From Massilia sp. WG5 (GTDB lineage Bacteria; Pseudomonadota; Gammaproteobacteria; Burkholderiales; Burkholderiaceae_D): a stretch of 64,000 nt of DNA. The translations under genes and the position numbers were made by a program. The DNA is taken from NCBI RefSeq assembly GCF_001412595.2, contig NZ_CP012640.2, positions 5,146,001-5,210,000 on the forward strand, in the 5' to 3' direction. Below are positions 1 to 10,164 of this stretch, in pieces (positions within the stretch are counted from its first letter, which is position 1; every line of letters starts with the position of its first letter). A model generated the notes under the pieces. That model made no database searches. It saw nothing but the letters and a program-made list of their open reading frames with translations, and was not told the origin of the DNA.

Positions 1-1212
1 CACAAGCTGGCGCGCTACGTCGAGCGGCGCGCCGCAAAAGTCGGCGTAGCGCTCGACGGCGATCCCTTCAGCCTGCCGCACCTGGCGCCCGGCACGCCGC
101 TGCTCACGAAACAGGAGCTGCGCCAGCATCCCGAGCGCCTGCTGCGTCCGCGCCGCTTCGGTTCCCTGATCCGCACCACCATCAAGACCAGCGGCACCTC
201 GGGCACGCCGCTGAGCATCGTCCAGTCGCTCGGCAATATGGTGCGGGAAGAGGGCTTCGTCTACCGGCAATTGCGCTGGATCGGCTGGCAGCATGGCCAG
301 CCGCGCGCCTGGATCCGCGGCGACATCGTCTGCGCCGACCATCCGCCGGACGGCCGTTACTGGTGTCGCGACTGGGTCGGCAATATGCTGATGATGTCCT
401 CGTACCACTTGTCCAATGAAAGCATCGGCGCCTATATCGCCGCGCTGGAAGCCTTCGAGCCGGTCGTGATCCACGCCTACCCGTCCTCGATCGCGGCGCT
501 GGCGGCCTGGCTGAACGCGCGCGGACGGCGCTACGGCGGCCGTGCGCTGAAGGGCGTGATGACCTCGTCCGAAACGATGGAGCCGGAAGTGCGCGCGGCG
601 GTCGAGCAGGCGTTCGGCGTGCGCGTGTTCGACTGGTACGGCCAGTCCGAGCGGGTGGCCGCGATCGGCACCTGCGAACACGGCAGCTACCACGTGCTGA
701 CCGACTACAGCGGCGTCGCGCTGCTCGAAACGGAGAACGCCAAGGCCTGGGAACTGGTCGGCACCGGCCTGAACAACCTGGCGATGCCGCTGGTGCATTA
801 CCGCACCGGTGATACGGTGGAGCCCGGCGACGGCGCGCCCTGCGCCTGCGGCCGCGTGTTCCCGACCATCAAGGCCGTGCTGGGACGCCAGGAAAAAGTC
901 ATCACCTTGCCGGACGGCCGCATGATCGGGCGCCTGGACCGCATCTTCCAGGGCCATGACAAGCACCTGGTCGAGGGCCAGGTGTCGTACCGCGGCAACG
1001 GTCGTTTCGTGCTGCGGGTGGTGACCGCCGAGGGCTGGAGCGAGGCCGACAGCCGCGCCATGGTCGACAAATTCCTGCTGCGCGTCCCCGGCGTCGAGGT
1101 AAGGGTGGAGCAGGTCGGCGCGATTCCGCGCGGCCCGCGGGGCAAATTCGAGTTCGTCGTTGTCGAAAAGGAAGGCGAACTGTGCGCACCACCGGAAATT
1201 CATGATGTATGA
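1..1212 (+). CDS. PaaK/CapK-like adenylate-forming enzyme, 5' truncated
   Basis: The reading frame is open from the first base, so the N-terminus lies outside the window. The visible 403 residues carry the glycine/threonine-rich nucleotide-binding loop (TSGTSGTPL, about residues 63-71) and later YRTGD and CACGR segments. These are typical of the phenylacetate-CoA ligase/CapK branch of the ANL superfamily, whose members activate a carboxylate with ATP. CapK-like members are common in polysaccharide loci, where they probably modify a sugar or side group; the substrate here cannot be read. It heads the visible part of an exopolysaccharide run, all on the plus strand. An internal ATG at 238 is not the true start because the ATP-binding loop lies upstream of it. 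Confidence 0.8.
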   Translation, partial: HKLARYVERRAAKVGVALDGDPFSLPHLAPGTPLLTKQELRQHPERLLRPRRFGSLIRTTIKTSGTSGTPLSIVQSLGNMVREEGFVYRQLRWIGWQHGQPRAWIRGDIVCADHPPDGRYWCRDWVGNMLMMSSYHLSNESIGAYIAALEAFEPVVIHAYPSSIAALAAWLNARGRRYGGRALKGVMTSSETMEPEVRAAVEQAFGVRVFDWYGQSERVAAIGTCEHGSYHVLTDYSGVALLETENAKAWELVGTGLNNLAMPLVHYRTGDTVEPGDGAPCACGRVFPTIKAVLGRQEKVITLPDGRMIGRLDRIFQGHDKHLVEGQVSYRGNGRFVLRVVTAEGWSEADSRAMVDKFLLRVPGVEVRVEQVGAIPRGPRGKFEFVVVEKEGELCAPPEIHDV

Positions 1213-1296
1213 TCGAAACATTGCCCGTTTAATAAGAGCGTGTATTTTGTTACAACAGCAGGCGACAAAACAGGGAACGGCGATGGAGAACGGCGA

Positions 1297-2370
1297 GTGA
1301 AAGCGCGGGCGCCACGGATTCTCATGGTCGGCACCGCACTCGAAGGCAAGGGCGGGGTGGCGGCAGTGGTTTCCGGGTTGCGCCAGCATGGTTTGTTCGA
1401 ACGCGAGCGGGTGCGCTATGTCGCCACCCACCGCGAAGGCCCGGCCGCCGTCAAGGCGAAGGGCGCGCTGTCCGGCTTCTGGCACACCCTGCTGGCCTGC
1501 TTCGGCCAGCATCCGGCCGTGGTGCACGTGCATGCGGCCTCGCGCGCCAGCTTCGTGCGCAAGTCGATCGTGCTGCTGATCGCCCGCCTGGCGGGCTGCA
1601 AGACGATTTTTCACCTGCATGGCGGCGGTTTCCGCCAGTTTGCGACCGTCGAGGCCGGCAGCCTGATGCGGCGCTGGATCCGCCACACACTGGAAGCCAG
1701 CTCGGTCGTGATCACGCTGTCGAACGGCTGGGCCGATTTCGTGCACGGCTTTGCGCCGAAGGCGAAGGTGGCGGTGGTGCCGAATTCGGTGCCGCTGCCG
1801 GCGCCGTCCGGCGTTCCGGAAGAGCCGCAGCGCATCCTGTTCCTCGGCCGGCTGGAAGCGGCCAAGGGCGTGTTCGAGCTGCTCGGCGCGGGCGCCCGGC
1901 TGGCGCCGCGTTTCCCGGCGCTGCGGCTGGTGTTCGGCGGCGAGGGCGACGCCGGCGCGGTGCGCGCGCGGGCGGCCGAGCTGGGCATCGCCGACCGCAT
2001 CGAATTGCCCGGCTGGCTCGGCCCCGGGGAGCGCGATGCGCAACTGGCGCGCGCCGCCGTGTTCTGCCTGCCCTCGCATGCCGAGGGCTTGCCGATGTCG
2101 ATGCTGGAAGCGATGGCGGCGGGCAGGGCGGTGGTCGCCAGCAGCGTGGGCGGGATTCCGGAAACCATCGTCGACGGCGACAACGGCCTGCTGGCGCCGC
2201 CGCGCGACGAACGGGCTTTGGCAGCAAAGCTGGAACAGGTACTGGGCGATGGCGCCCTGCGCACACGGCTGGCGTGCCGTGCGCGTGCAACGATTGAGCA
2301 ACATTACTCAACCGAGGTGGTGTGCGGGCAGTTGTCCGCGCTCTACCGTGAATTGGCGGGGACACAATGA
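1297..2370 (+). CDS. Glycosyltransferase family 4 (GT-B)
   Basis: The product is a 357-residue retaining glycosyltransferase of the GT4 type, cytoplasmic or membrane-associated, transferring a sugar from a nucleotide donor onto a growing polysaccharide repeat unit. An N-terminal glycine-rich segment (GTALEGKGGV) is followed by the C-terminal nucleotide-sugar domain with the EGLPMSMLE form of the E-x7-E motif and the SVGGIPE loop. I chose the GTG at 1297 because GGAG (1285-1288) sits 8 bases upstream. A GTG at 1240 would add 19 residues and has no clear ribosome site. The stop overlaps the next start by four bases (ATGA). Donor and acceptor are unknown. Confidence 0.85.
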   Translation: MKARAPRILMVGTALEGKGGVAAVVSGLRQHGLFERERVRYVATHREGPAAVKAKGALSGFWHTLLACFGQHPAVVHVHAASRASFVRKSIVLLIARLAGCKTIFHLHGGGFRQFATVEAGSLMRRWIRHTLEASSVVITLSNGWADFVHGFAPKAKVAVVPNSVPLPAPSGVPEEPQRILFLGRLEAAKGVFELLGAGARLAPRFPALRLVFGGEGDAGAVRARAAELGIADRIELPGWLGPGERDAQLARAAVFCLPSHAEGLPMSMLEAMAAGRAVVASSVGGIPETIVDGDNGLLAPPRDERALAAKLEQVLGDGALRTRLACRARATIEQHYSTEVVCGQLSALYRELAGTQ

Positions 2371-4340
2371 TGAGCGAAGCGACAGGCGTGACGTGGCTGG
2401 TGAACCGTTTGCGCTGCATGTCGGTGGCCGAGGTCGGCTACCGGATCCAGCAGGCGGCGGCGAAGGGGGTGGCGAAACGGGTCAGGCCGCGCGCCGCGCC
2501 GCCCTTGCCGCGCGCCCGCACCTTCAACGTGCCCGGCGCGCCCGCCCTGTCCAGCGCCGAACGCGAACTGCTCCTGGCCGATGCCGACAGCATCTGCGCC
2601 GGCCACGTGGTCCTGTTCGCCGAACGCCGCTTCGACGTCGGCATGCCGCCGCTCTGGAACCGCGATCCGGAAAGCGGCGTCACCGGTCCCTCGGTGTATG
2701 CCGGCGACATCGCCATCACCAACCGCGAGCTGGTCGGCGACATCAAGCACGTCTGGGAGCTGAACCGCCACCTGCACCTGGTGCGCCTGGCCCAGGCCTG
2801 GTCCATCACCAACGACGTCGCCTGGCTGCACGCACTGCACCAGCAGCTGCGCAGCTGGCTCGACCAGTGCCCGCCGCTGACCGGCCCCAACTGGAGCAGC
2901 TCGCTGGAGCTGGGCATCCGCCTGATCAACTGGAGCCTGGTCTGGCAGATGATCGGCGGCGAAAACAGCGGCCTGTTCGCCGGCGAGGACGGCGAGCGCC
3001 TGCGCGCCGACTGGCTCGATTCGATCCACGCCCACTGCAGTGCGATCGCGCGGCATCTTTCGCGGCACTCCTCGGCCAACAACCACCTGATCGGCGAACT
3101 GGCCGGCCTGTATGTCGGCGCCTCGGTCTGGCCCTGCTGGAAGTCGTCCGGCGCCTGGCTCGAACAGGCCCGGCGCGAACTCGAACACGAGGTCCAGGCC
3201 CAGTTCTCGCGCGATGGCGTGAACCGCGAGCAGGCCTTTGCCTACCACATCTTCTCGAGCGAATTCCTGTTCGTCGCCGGCCTGGTCGGGCAGGCTTGCG
3301 GCCATCCGTTCTCGCGCGCCTACTGGACCAGCCTGCAGCGCGCATTGCGATTCCTGCGCTCGCTGCGCGACGTCGGCGGCAACGTGCCGATGGTGGGCGA
3401 CGCCGACGACGGCATCGTGTTCCGCCTGGATGCGCCGGGCAGCGACCGCGCGGCCCAGCTGCTGGCCCTGGGCGACGCCGTGCTGCGGCGCCACGAGAGC
3501 AGCTATGTGCCCGAACATCCCGGCGTGCGCTGGCTGCTGCACGCGTTGCCGGGCAAGCGCCCGGAAGCCGATCCGCACGAATCCGAGACCGGCTGGGCCT
3601 TCCCGGACGGCGGCTACCTGCTGTTCGGCTCCCACTTCGGCGAAGCCAACGAGATCAAGGGCATGGTCGATTGCGGCCCGCTCGGCTATCTCGGGATCGC
3701 CGCCCACGGCCATGCGGACGCGCTGGCGCTGAACCTCTCGCTCGGCGGCGAGGAATGCCTGGTCGACCCCGGCACCTATTCCTACTGGCAGGAGCACAAG
3801 TGGCGCGACTATTTCCGCGGCACCTCGGCCCACAACACGGTGCGTATCGACGGCCTCGACCAGTCGGTCTCGGGCGGGCGCTTCATGTGGCTGAAAAAGG
3901 CCCGGGCCAGCATCGAGCGCATGCCGCAGTCGCCGCACGAATTCGATTTCCGCGGTTCGCACGACGGCTACGAGCGCCTGGCCGATCCGGTACGCCACAT
4001 GCGCAGTGTGCGCTTCGACGCCGCCACCTCGAGCCTGGTGGTGCGTGATGAGTTTGCTGCCAAGAAACATCATCAGGTCGAGCTGTTCTGGCATTTCGCG
4101 CCCGGCCTGTCGGTGCGCCTGGACAGCTCGGGCCTGCATGTGCGCGGCAAGCGCTTCGCCCTGCAGATGCACGCCCACGGCGCCGACCTCAAGCTGGAAC
4201 TGGTGCGCGCCAACGAGAATCCGCCGCTCGGCTGGTACTCGCGCTGCTATGAATCGAAGCAGCCTTGCGACGTGCTGAAGATCAGCACCGTATCGTCCGC
4301 CGTCCCAGTCGAGTGCAGGTTTACAATAACGTTTTTTTAA
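2367..4340 (+). CDS. Heparinase II/III family protein of an exopolysaccharide locus
   Basis: This 657-residue protein has an N-terminal alpha-helical toroid-like half (about residues 40-370) and a C-terminal beta-rich heparinase II/III half. The second half holds the AAHGHADAL and GTSAHNTVRIDG histidine motifs and the VDPGTYSY segment seen in this family. Heparinase-fold lyases cleave uronic-acid polysaccharides by beta-elimination. Members inside exosortase-type exopolysaccharide loci are thought to trim or edit the polymer. No signal peptide is obvious at the N-terminus (MMSEATGVTWLVNRLRCMS), so how or whether it reaches the periplasm is unclear. It is translationally coupled to the upstream glycosyltransferase. 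Confidence 0.85.
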   Translation: MMSEATGVTWLVNRLRCMSVAEVGYRIQQAAAKGVAKRVRPRAAPPLPRARTFNVPGAPALSSAERELLLADADSICAGHVVLFAERRFDVGMPPLWNRDPESGVTGPSVYAGDIAITNRELVGDIKHVWELNRHLHLVRLAQAWSITNDVAWLHALHQQLRSWLDQCPPLTGPNWSSSLELGIRLINWSLVWQMIGGENSGLFAGEDGERLRADWLDSIHAHCSAIARHLSRHSSANNHLIGELAGLYVGASVWPCWKSSGAWLEQARRELEHEVQAQFSRDGVNREQAFAYHIFSSEFLFVAGLVGQACGHPFSRAYWTSLQRALRFLRSLRDVGGNVPMVGDADDGIVFRLDAPGSDRAAQLLALGDAVLRRHESSYVPEHPGVRWLLHALPGKRPEADPHESETGWAFPDGGYLLFGSHFGEANEIKGMVDCGPLGYLGIAAHGHADALALNLSLGGEECLVDPGTYSYWQEHKWRDYFRGTSAHNTVRIDGLDQSVSGGRFMWLKKARASIERMPQSPHEFDFRGSHDGYERLADPVRHMRSVRFDAATSSLVVRDEFAAKKHHQVELFWHFAPGLSVRLDSSGLHVRGKRFALQMHAHGADLKLELVRANENPPLGWYSRCYESKQPCDVLKISTVSSAVPVECRFTITFF

Positions 4341-4393
4341 TACCCCGCTGTTCAAATTGTTGTTTGCATACTAATTACTAGGGAACTTGTTTC

Positions 4394-5509
4394 ATGCTTA
4401 TTTATCTGGTTGCAGGTGCTCGGCCCAACTTCATGAAGATCGCGCCGATCGTGCGCGCGCTGCAGGCGCAAACGCCTAAAACCCTGTCGTACAAGATCAT
4501 CCACACCGGCCAGCACTACGACCGCGAAATGAACGATGTGTTCTTCGAAGAACTCGGCATTCCGCAACCCGACGTCTTCATGGCCGCCGGCGGCGGCAGC
4601 CATGCCCAGCAGACCGCCAAGATCATGGTCGGCTTCGAGGAGCTGTGCATGAACGAGCGCCCGGCCGCCGTGCTGGTGGTGGGCGACGTGAATTCCACGC
4701 TGGCCTGCTCGATCGTCGCCAAGAAGCTGAACATCCCGGTCGCCCACGTCGAGGCCGGCCTGCGCTCGGGCGACATGAGCATGCCGGAGGAAATCAACCG
4801 CCTCGTCACCGACAGCATCTCGGACTGGTTCTTCGTCACCGAACCGGCCGCACTGGAACACCTGCGCCGCGAAGGCAAGCCGGAATCCGCGGTCCACTAC
4901 GTCGGCCACGTGATGGTCGACAACGTGCTGTACCAGGCCGACAAGCTGGCCCACGCCGATACCTCGGGCTTCGAGACCAGCGCTTTCAAGCAGGCGCGCC
5001 AGGATGCGGGCCAGCGCTACGGCGTGGTCACGCTGCACCGCCCCAGCAACGTCGACGATGCCGAGGCCTTCACCCGCATCGCCGGCGCGCTCAAGGAGAT
5101 CTCGAACGAGCTGCCGCTGATCTTCCCGGTGCACCCGCGCACCCGCGCCAACCTCGACAAGTTCGGCATCGAACTCGGCCCGAACATCACGCTGGCCGGC
5201 CCGCAGGCCTACATGGCTTTCCTGAACCTGTGGAAGGACGCCGCCGTGGTGCTGACCGACAGCGGCGGCCTGCAGGAAGAGACCACCGCGCTGGGCGTGC
5301 CCTGCGTGACGATCCGCGAAAACACCGAGCGCCCCGTCACCGTCGACGAGGGCTCGAACGTGCTGGCCGGCACCGATCCGGCCGCCATCATGCTGGAGGC
5401 GCGCAAGGTCCTGCGCGGCGAAGGCAAGCAGGGCCGCCGGCCGCACCTGTGGGACGGCAAGGCGGCCGAACGTATCGTCGAGATCCTGGCGAAGGAACTC
5501 ATGGAATAA
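4394..5509 (+). CDS. wecB: UDP-N-acetylglucosamine 2-epimerase (non-hydrolysing)
   Basis: The 371-residue product interconverts UDP-GlcNAc and UDP-ManNAc in the cytoplasm, supplying ManNAc for polysaccharide. Family marks include the N-terminal GARPNFMKIAPIVRAL segment, HTGQHYD, HVEAGLRSGD, HPRTR and the DSGGLQEE nucleotide-binding motif near the C-terminus. The length matches the usual 370-380 residues. A 53-base AT-rich gap separates it from the heparinase-like gene. The following WecG/TagA-type transferase uses UDP-ManNAc in well-studied relatives, so the pair makes biochemical sense as donor supply and user. Confidence 0.93.
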   Translation: MLIYLVAGARPNFMKIAPIVRALQAQTPKTLSYKIIHTGQHYDREMNDVFFEELGIPQPDVFMAAGGGSHAQQTAKIMVGFEELCMNERPAAVLVVGDVNSTLACSIVAKKLNIPVAHVEAGLRSGDMSMPEEINRLVTDSISDWFFVTEPAALEHLRREGKPESAVHYVGHVMVDNVLYQADKLAHADTSGFETSAFKQARQDAGQRYGVVTLHRPSNVDDAEAFTRIAGALKEISNELPLIFPVHPRTRANLDKFGIELGPNITLAGPQAYMAFLNLWKDAAVVLTDSGGLQEETTALGVPCVTIRENTERPVTVDEGSNVLAGTDPAAIMLEARKVLRGEGKQGRRPHLWDGKAAERIVEILAKELME

Positions 5510-5521
5510 AAGGATGAAAAG

Positions 5522-6286
5522 ATGAACCAGCGGGCGAATGAGCGCATCACACTGATGGGGTGCTCCATCGACAACCTGTCGATGGAGGAAACATTGCAGA
5601 CCATCGAGGGTTTCATCCATACAGGGAGGCCCCATCAGCATGTGGTGGTGAACGTCGACAAGCTGGTCAAGGCCAGCCGCGATCCGGAACTGCGCCGGAT
5701 CATCAACGACTGTGCGCTCATCAACGTCGACGGCATGCCGGTCGTGTGGGCGTCGCGCCTGCTCGGCAAGCCGCTGAAGGAACGCGTCGCCGGCGTCGAC
5801 CTGTTCGAGGCGCTGATGCGCCGGGCAGGAGAGAAGGGCTGGCGCGTGTTCCTGCTGGGAGCGAAGGAAGAAGTGGTCAGCCAGGTGGCCTCCACCTACC
5901 AGCGCAAGTATCCGCGGCTGGTGCTGGCGGGCTACCGCAACGGCTACTGGAAAGGCGAGGCGGAAGAAGCGCAGGTCGTGGAACAGATCCGCGAGGCGCG
6001 GCCCGACCTGCTGTTCGTGGCGATCAGTTCGCCGAAAAAAGAGCAGTTCCTCGGCCGCTACCAGGCCGAGATGCAGATTCCGTTCGCGATGGGCGTGGGC
6101 GGCACCTTCGACGTGGCGATCGGTCATGTGAAGCGTGCGCCGGTGTGGATGCAGAAGTCGGGCCTGGAATGGTTCTACCGTTTCCTGCAGGAGCCGCGCC
6201 GTATGTTCAGAAGGTATTTTATTGAAGACATGGCGTTCGTCTGGCTCTTCATCAAGGAAGCTGCTGGCGGACGCCGCAAGGCTTGA
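5522..6286 (+). CDS. WecG/TagA/CpsF family glycosyltransferase (GT26)
   Basis: The 254-residue protein matches the GT26 family. Relatives transfer ManNAc or ManNAcA to an undecaprenyl-linked GlcNAc at the inner membrane face. The conserved segments are visible in order: the VNVDKLVKA stretch, the INVDGMPVVWASRLLGK block with the catalytic-type Asp, GVDLFE, the FLLGAKEE Rossmann segment, the SPKKEQF motif, and GVGGTFDV. AGGA lies just upstream of the ATG. It is 12 bases downstream of the 2-epimerase, consistent with use of UDP-ManNAc as donor. Length is normal for the family. Confidence 0.9.
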   Translation: MNQRANERITLMGCSIDNLSMEETLQTIEGFIHTGRPHQHVVVNVDKLVKASRDPELRRIINDCALINVDGMPVVWASRLLGKPLKERVAGVDLFEALMRRAGEKGWRVFLLGAKEEVVSQVASTYQRKYPRLVLAGYRNGYWKGEAEEAQVVEQIREARPDLLFVAISSPKKEQFLGRYQAEMQIPFAMGVGGTFDVAIGHVKRAPVWMQKSGLEWFYRFLQEPRRMFRRYFIEDMAFVWLFIKEAAGGRRKA

Positions 6287-6401
6287 CCAGGACAGGGATC
6301 ACGGCGGCCACAGAAGCCGCCGCACGAATAAAACGAAGGCGCCGGCCGGGCAGCAGAGCTCGGCATGGCGACAGGCATAACTTTTACGAAAGCACAAATC
6401 A

Positions 6402-7400
6402 ATGAAGATTCTGGTTACCGGCGGTATGGGTTACATCGGTTCGCACACCGTGGTCGAGCTGCAGAACGCCGGCCATGACGTGGTCGTGGTCGACAACCTG
6501 TCCAACGCCAACCGTTCCGTGCAGGAGCGGGTGACTCGCATCACGGGGAAGGCTTTCGATTTCGTCGAGGCCGACATCCGCGACCGTGCGGCGATGGAAG
6601 CCGCGTTCGGCGCGCACAAGGTCGACGCCGTGATCCACTTTGCCGGCCTGAAGGCGGTCGGCGAATCGGTGGCGCAGCCGCTGCGCTACTACGACAACAA
6701 CGTCTCCGGCAGCGTGGTGCTGTTCGAGACCATGGCCAAGTTCGGCTGCAAGACGCTGGTGTTCTCGTCGTCCGCCACCGTGTACGGCGACCCGGCCTCG
6801 GTGCCGATCCGCGAGGACTTCCCGCTGTCGGCCACCAATCCCTACGGCCGCAGCAAGCTGATGATCGAAGACATCCTGCGCGACCTGTTCAAGGCCGAGC
6901 CGGACTGGCGCATCGCGCTGCTGCGCTATTTCAACCCGGTCGGCGCCCATGAAAGCGGGCTGATCGGCGAGGAGCCGAACGGCATCCCGAACAACCTGGT
7001 GCCCTACATCGCCCAGGTGGCCAACGGCCAGCGCGAGAAGCTGTCCGTGTATGGCGGCGACTACCCGACCCCGGACGGCACCGGCATGCGCGACTACATC
7101 CACGTGGTCGACCTGTCGGTCGGCCACGTCAAGACCCTCGACAAGCTGGTCCAGGGTCCGGGACTGCATACCTATAACCTCGGCACCGGCAATGGCAACA
7201 GCGTGCTGGAAATGGTCCATGCCTTCGAAAAGGCCTGCGGCAAGCCGATTCCCTACCAGATCGTAGACCGTCGCCCCGGCGACATTGCGAAGTGCTACGC
7301 CGATCCGACCCGCGCGCGCGAGGAACTCGGTTGGACGGCGCAGCGTGACATCGCGCAAATGTGCGCCGACTCCTGGCGCTACCAAACTACCCCAAAATAA
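6402..7400 (+). CDS. galE: UDP-glucose 4-epimerase
   Basis: This 332-residue short-chain dehydrogenase/reductase interconverts UDP-glucose and UDP-galactose using bound NAD. It has the N-terminal [10 protein letters not shown] dinucleotide-binding loop, the SSSATVYG serine motif, the catalytic Tyr-x3-Lys in NPYGRSK, and the [10 protein letters not shown] segment typical of GalE. The length is a few residues short of the usual 338. It lies in the exopolysaccharide run after a 115-base gap, so UDP-Gal (or UDP-GalNAc) for the polymer is the likely purpose. The next gene starts 16 bases after its stop. Confidence 0.94.
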   Translation: MKILVTGGMGYIGSHTVVELQNAGHDVVVVDNLSNANRSVQERVTRITGKAFDFVEADIRDRAAMEAAFGAHKVDAVIHFAGLKAVGESVAQPLRYYDNNVSGSVVLFETMAKFGCKTLVFSSSATVYGDPASVPIREDFPLSATNPYGRSKLMIEDILRDLFKAEPDWRIALLRYFNPVGAHESGLIGEEPNGIPNNLVPYIAQVANGQREKLSVYGGDYPTPDGTGMRDYIHVVDLSVGHVKTLDKLVQGPGLHTYNLGTGNGNSVLEMVHAFEKACGKPIPYQIVDRRPGDIAKCYADPTRAREELGWTAQRDIAQMCADSWRYQTTPK

Positions 7401-7416
7401 GCATGAGGACCGAACC

Positions 7417-8583
7417 ATGAAAGCGATGATTCTTGCAGCAGGCAAAGGCACCCGCGTACGTCCGCTGACCTATGACCTGCCGAAACCCATGATCCCCGTG
7501 CTGGGCAAGCCTGTAATGGCTTACCTGATCGAGCACCTGCGCAAGCACGGTATTACCGAGATCATGGTCAACGTCAGCCACCTGCATGAAAAGATCGAGG
7601 AGTACTTCGGCGAGGGCGAGCAGTTCGGCGTCCAGATCGGCTACTCCTTCGAGGGCTATACCAAGGAAGACGGCGAAGTCGTGGCCGTGCCGATCGGCTC
7701 GGCCGGCGGCATGAAGAAGATCCAGGAATTCGGCGGCTTCTTCGACGACACCACCATCGTCCTGTGCGGCGACGCCCTGATCGACCTCGACCTGAAAGCC
7801 GCGCTGATGGAGCACCGCCGCAAGGGCGCGATGGCGACCGTGATCACCAAGGAAGTGCCGTGGGACAAAGTGTCGAGCTATGGCGTGGTGGTGACCGACC
7901 AGGAAGGCCGCATCACCCAGTTCCAGGAAAAACCGAAGCAGGAAGAGGCGCTGTCGAACTTCATCAGCACCGGCATCTACATCTTCGAGCCGGAAGTCAT
8001 CGACCTGATCCCGTCGGGCGTGGAGTTCGACATCGGCTCGCAACTGTTCCCGCTGCTGGCCGAGAAGGGCATGCCCTTCTACGCCCAGGGCCGGCCGTTC
8101 AACTGGCTGGACATCGGCAGCGTGTCGGACTACTGGGAAGTGCTGCAGAACGTGCTGACCGGTGAAGTCAACCACATGGACGTGCCGGGCATCCAGATCG
8201 AGCCGGGCCTGTGGGTCGGCCTGAACACCAGCATCGACTGGAACGGCACCACGATCAAGGGCCCGGTCTACATCGGCTCGGGCGTCAAGATCGAGGCCGG
8301 CGCCACCATCGTCGGCCCGACCTGGATCGGGCATGGCAGCCACATCTGCGAAGGGGCCGAAGTCGTCCGCAGCGTGCTTTTCGAATATACTCGTGTTCTT
8401 AACGATGTGACATTGCACGAAACAATTGTGTTCAAGGACTACAGCATCGACCGTGCCGGAGAAATGAAGCATTCCTCCGAATACAGCTCGGACGAATGGC
8501 TGAATGCCCGCGACCGCCGCCGCAGCCGCCGCAAGGACGGCGCGGAAGAGACAGATCCCACATTAGAGAAAATTAGCGCATGA
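7417..8583 (+). CDS. NDP-sugar pyrophosphorylase with left-handed beta-helix tail
   Basis: The 388-residue enzyme begins with the nucleotidyltransferase signature [12 protein letters not shown] followed by PKPM. It has the GSAGGMKKI and LCGDALID segments of the catalytic domain (about residues 1-240), then hexapeptide-repeat-like sequence (about residues 260-350). It probably makes a nucleotide sugar (GDP-mannose or UDP/dTDP-glucose type) for the exopolysaccharide. The start at 7417 has GAGGA about eight bases upstream; an upstream in-frame start at 7285 lies inside galE and is not needed. The stop overlaps the next start (ATGA). The C-terminus is highly charged and Arg-rich. The precise sugar cannot be assigned. 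Confidence 0.85.
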   Translation: MKAMILAAGKGTRVRPLTYDLPKPMIPVLGKPVMAYLIEHLRKHGITEIMVNVSHLHEKIEEYFGEGEQFGVQIGYSFEGYTKEDGEVVAVPIGSAGGMKKIQEFGGFFDDTTIVLCGDALIDLDLKAALMEHRRKGAMATVITKEVPWDKVSSYGVVVTDQEGRITQFQEKPKQEEALSNFISTGIYIFEPEVIDLIPSGVEFDIGSQLFPLLAEKGMPFYAQGRPFNWLDIGSVSDYWEVLQNVLTGEVNHMDVPGIQIEPGLWVGLNTSIDWNGTTIKGPVYIGSGVKIEAGATIVGPTWIGHGSHICEGAEVVRSVLFEYTRVLNDVTLHETIVFKDYSIDRAGEMKHSSEYSSDEWLNARDRRRSRRKDGAEETDPTLEKISA

Positions 8584-9998
8584 AAATTTATCCAGTCATC
8601 CTCTCCGGCGGCGCCGGTACCCGCCTGTGGCCGCTCTCGCGCGCCCTGATGCCCAAGCAGCTCTTGCCGCTGGTCACTGACAAGACCATGCTGCAGGAGA
8701 CCGCCCTGCGGGTCCGCGGCTGGCCGGGGTTGATGGCGCCGCTGGTCGTCTGCGGCAACGAGCACCGTTTCCTGGTCGCCGAACAGATGCGCGAGGTGGG
8801 CATCACCCCGAGCGGCATCCTGCTCGAGCCGGTCGGCCGCAACACGGCCCCGGCCGTAGCGGCGGCGGCCCGCCACCTGCTGGCCGAGGATCCCGACGCC
8901 ATCATGCTGGTGCTGCCGGCCGACCATGTGATCGAAAAGAACGAAGCCTTCCGCCTGGCGGTCGAGCGCGCGTTCCGCCTGGTGCAGGAAGGTTCGCTGG
9001 CCACCTTCGGCATCGTGCCAAGCGCGCCGGAAACCGGCTACGGCTACATCCGCCGCGGCGAGCCGCTGCCGGGCTGCGACGATTGCTACAAGATCGAGCG
9101 CTTCGTCGAGAAGCCCGACCGCAACACCGCCGAAGGCTTCGTCGCCGACGGTGGCTTCTACTGGAACAGCGGCATGTTCATGTTCCGCGCCGACCGCTTC
9201 CTGGCCGAGATCGGGCAGCATGCGCCCGAGATCGCGCAGGCCGCGGAAAAGGCGATGCACAACGCCTACCGCGACCTCGACTTCTGCCGCCTGGACGAAG
9301 CCGCGTTCACGGCCTGCCCGTCGGACTCGATCGACTACGCGGTCATGGAACACACCCGTGACGGCGTGGTCGTGTCGGCGGACATCGGCTGGAGCGACGT
9401 CGGTTCCTGGTCGGCCCTGGCCGACGTGCAGCAGGCCGACGCCCACGGCAACGTGCAGCGCGGCGACGTCTACCTCGACGGCGTCAGCAACTCGCTGGTG
9501 CGCGCCGAGAGCCGCATCGTGGCCGTGGTCGGGGTCAAGGACCTGGTCGTGGTCGAAACCGCGGATGCGGTGCTGGTGGCGCACAAGGACCAGGTCCAGC
9601 GCGTCAAGAACATCGTCGACCACCTGAAGGTCCAGGAGCGCACCGAGCACCTGTACCACACCCGGGTCTATCGTCCGTGGGGCTTCTACGAAGGCATCGA
9701 TGCGGGCGACCGTTTCCAGGTCAAGCGCATCTGCGTCAAGCCGGGCGAGAAGCTGTCGCTGCAGATGCACCACCACCGCGCCGAGCACTGGGTGGTGGTA
9801 TCGGGCACCGCGCGCGTGACCTGCGGCGACAGCGTCAAGCTGCTGGCGGAGAACGAGTCGACCTATATCCCGATCGGCATGACCCACCGCCTGGAAAACC
9901 CGGGCAAGCTGCCGCTGCACCTGATCGAAGTGCAGTCGGGTAGTTACCTGGGCGAAGACGACATCGTGCGCTTCGAGGACGTCTATCAGCGTGCCTGA
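8580..9998 (+). CDS. manC: Mannose-1-phosphate guanylyltransferase / mannose-6-phosphate isomerase
   Basis: The bifunctional 472-residue enzyme isomerises fructose-6-P to mannose-6-P and joins mannose-1-P with GTP to give GDP-mannose. The N-terminal guanylyltransferase domain shows GGAGTRLWPLSR, MPKQLLPL, EPVGRNTAPA and FVEKPD. The C-terminal type II isomerase cupin (about residues 360-472) shows RPWGFYEGID, the HHHRAEHW metal site and GTARVT. The length is normal for AlgA/XanB/ManC proteins. It is coupled by ATGA to the preceding nucleotidyltransferase and is the last gene of the visible exopolysaccharide run. Confidence 0.94.
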   Translation: MKIYPVILSGGAGTRLWPLSRALMPKQLLPLVTDKTMLQETALRVRGWPGLMAPLVVCGNEHRFLVAEQMREVGITPSGILLEPVGRNTAPAVAAAARHLLAEDPDAIMLVLPADHVIEKNEAFRLAVERAFRLVQEGSLATFGIVPSAPETGYGYIRRGEPLPGCDDCYKIERFVEKPDRNTAEGFVADGGFYWNSGMFMFRADRFLAEIGQHAPEIAQAAEKAMHNAYRDLDFCRLDEAAFTACPSDSIDYAVMEHTRDGVVVSADIGWSDVGSWSALADVQQADAHGNVQRGDVYLDGVSNSLVRAESRIVAVVGVKDLVVVETADAVLVAHKDQVQRVKNIVDHLKVQERTEHLYHTRVYRPWGFYEGIDAGDRFQVKRICVKPGEKLSLQMHHHRAEHWVVVSGTARVTCGDSVKLLAENESTYIPIGMTHRLENPGKLPLHLIEVQSGSYLGEDDIVRFEDVYQRA

Positions 9999-10164
9999 GG
10001 GCGCCTGACCGGCAGGATCGTTCGCGTCACTTGGCAGGACTGAGTGGCACTTCACGCCGCCCGCGCGCCAGCGCCGGCGGCGTTCTCTTTTCCTCAGGCC
10101 TACCGTGCGTTCCTCATCATGCAACGGGCATACAATCAGCGTCTCGAATCGATGGGGGGCTCCC

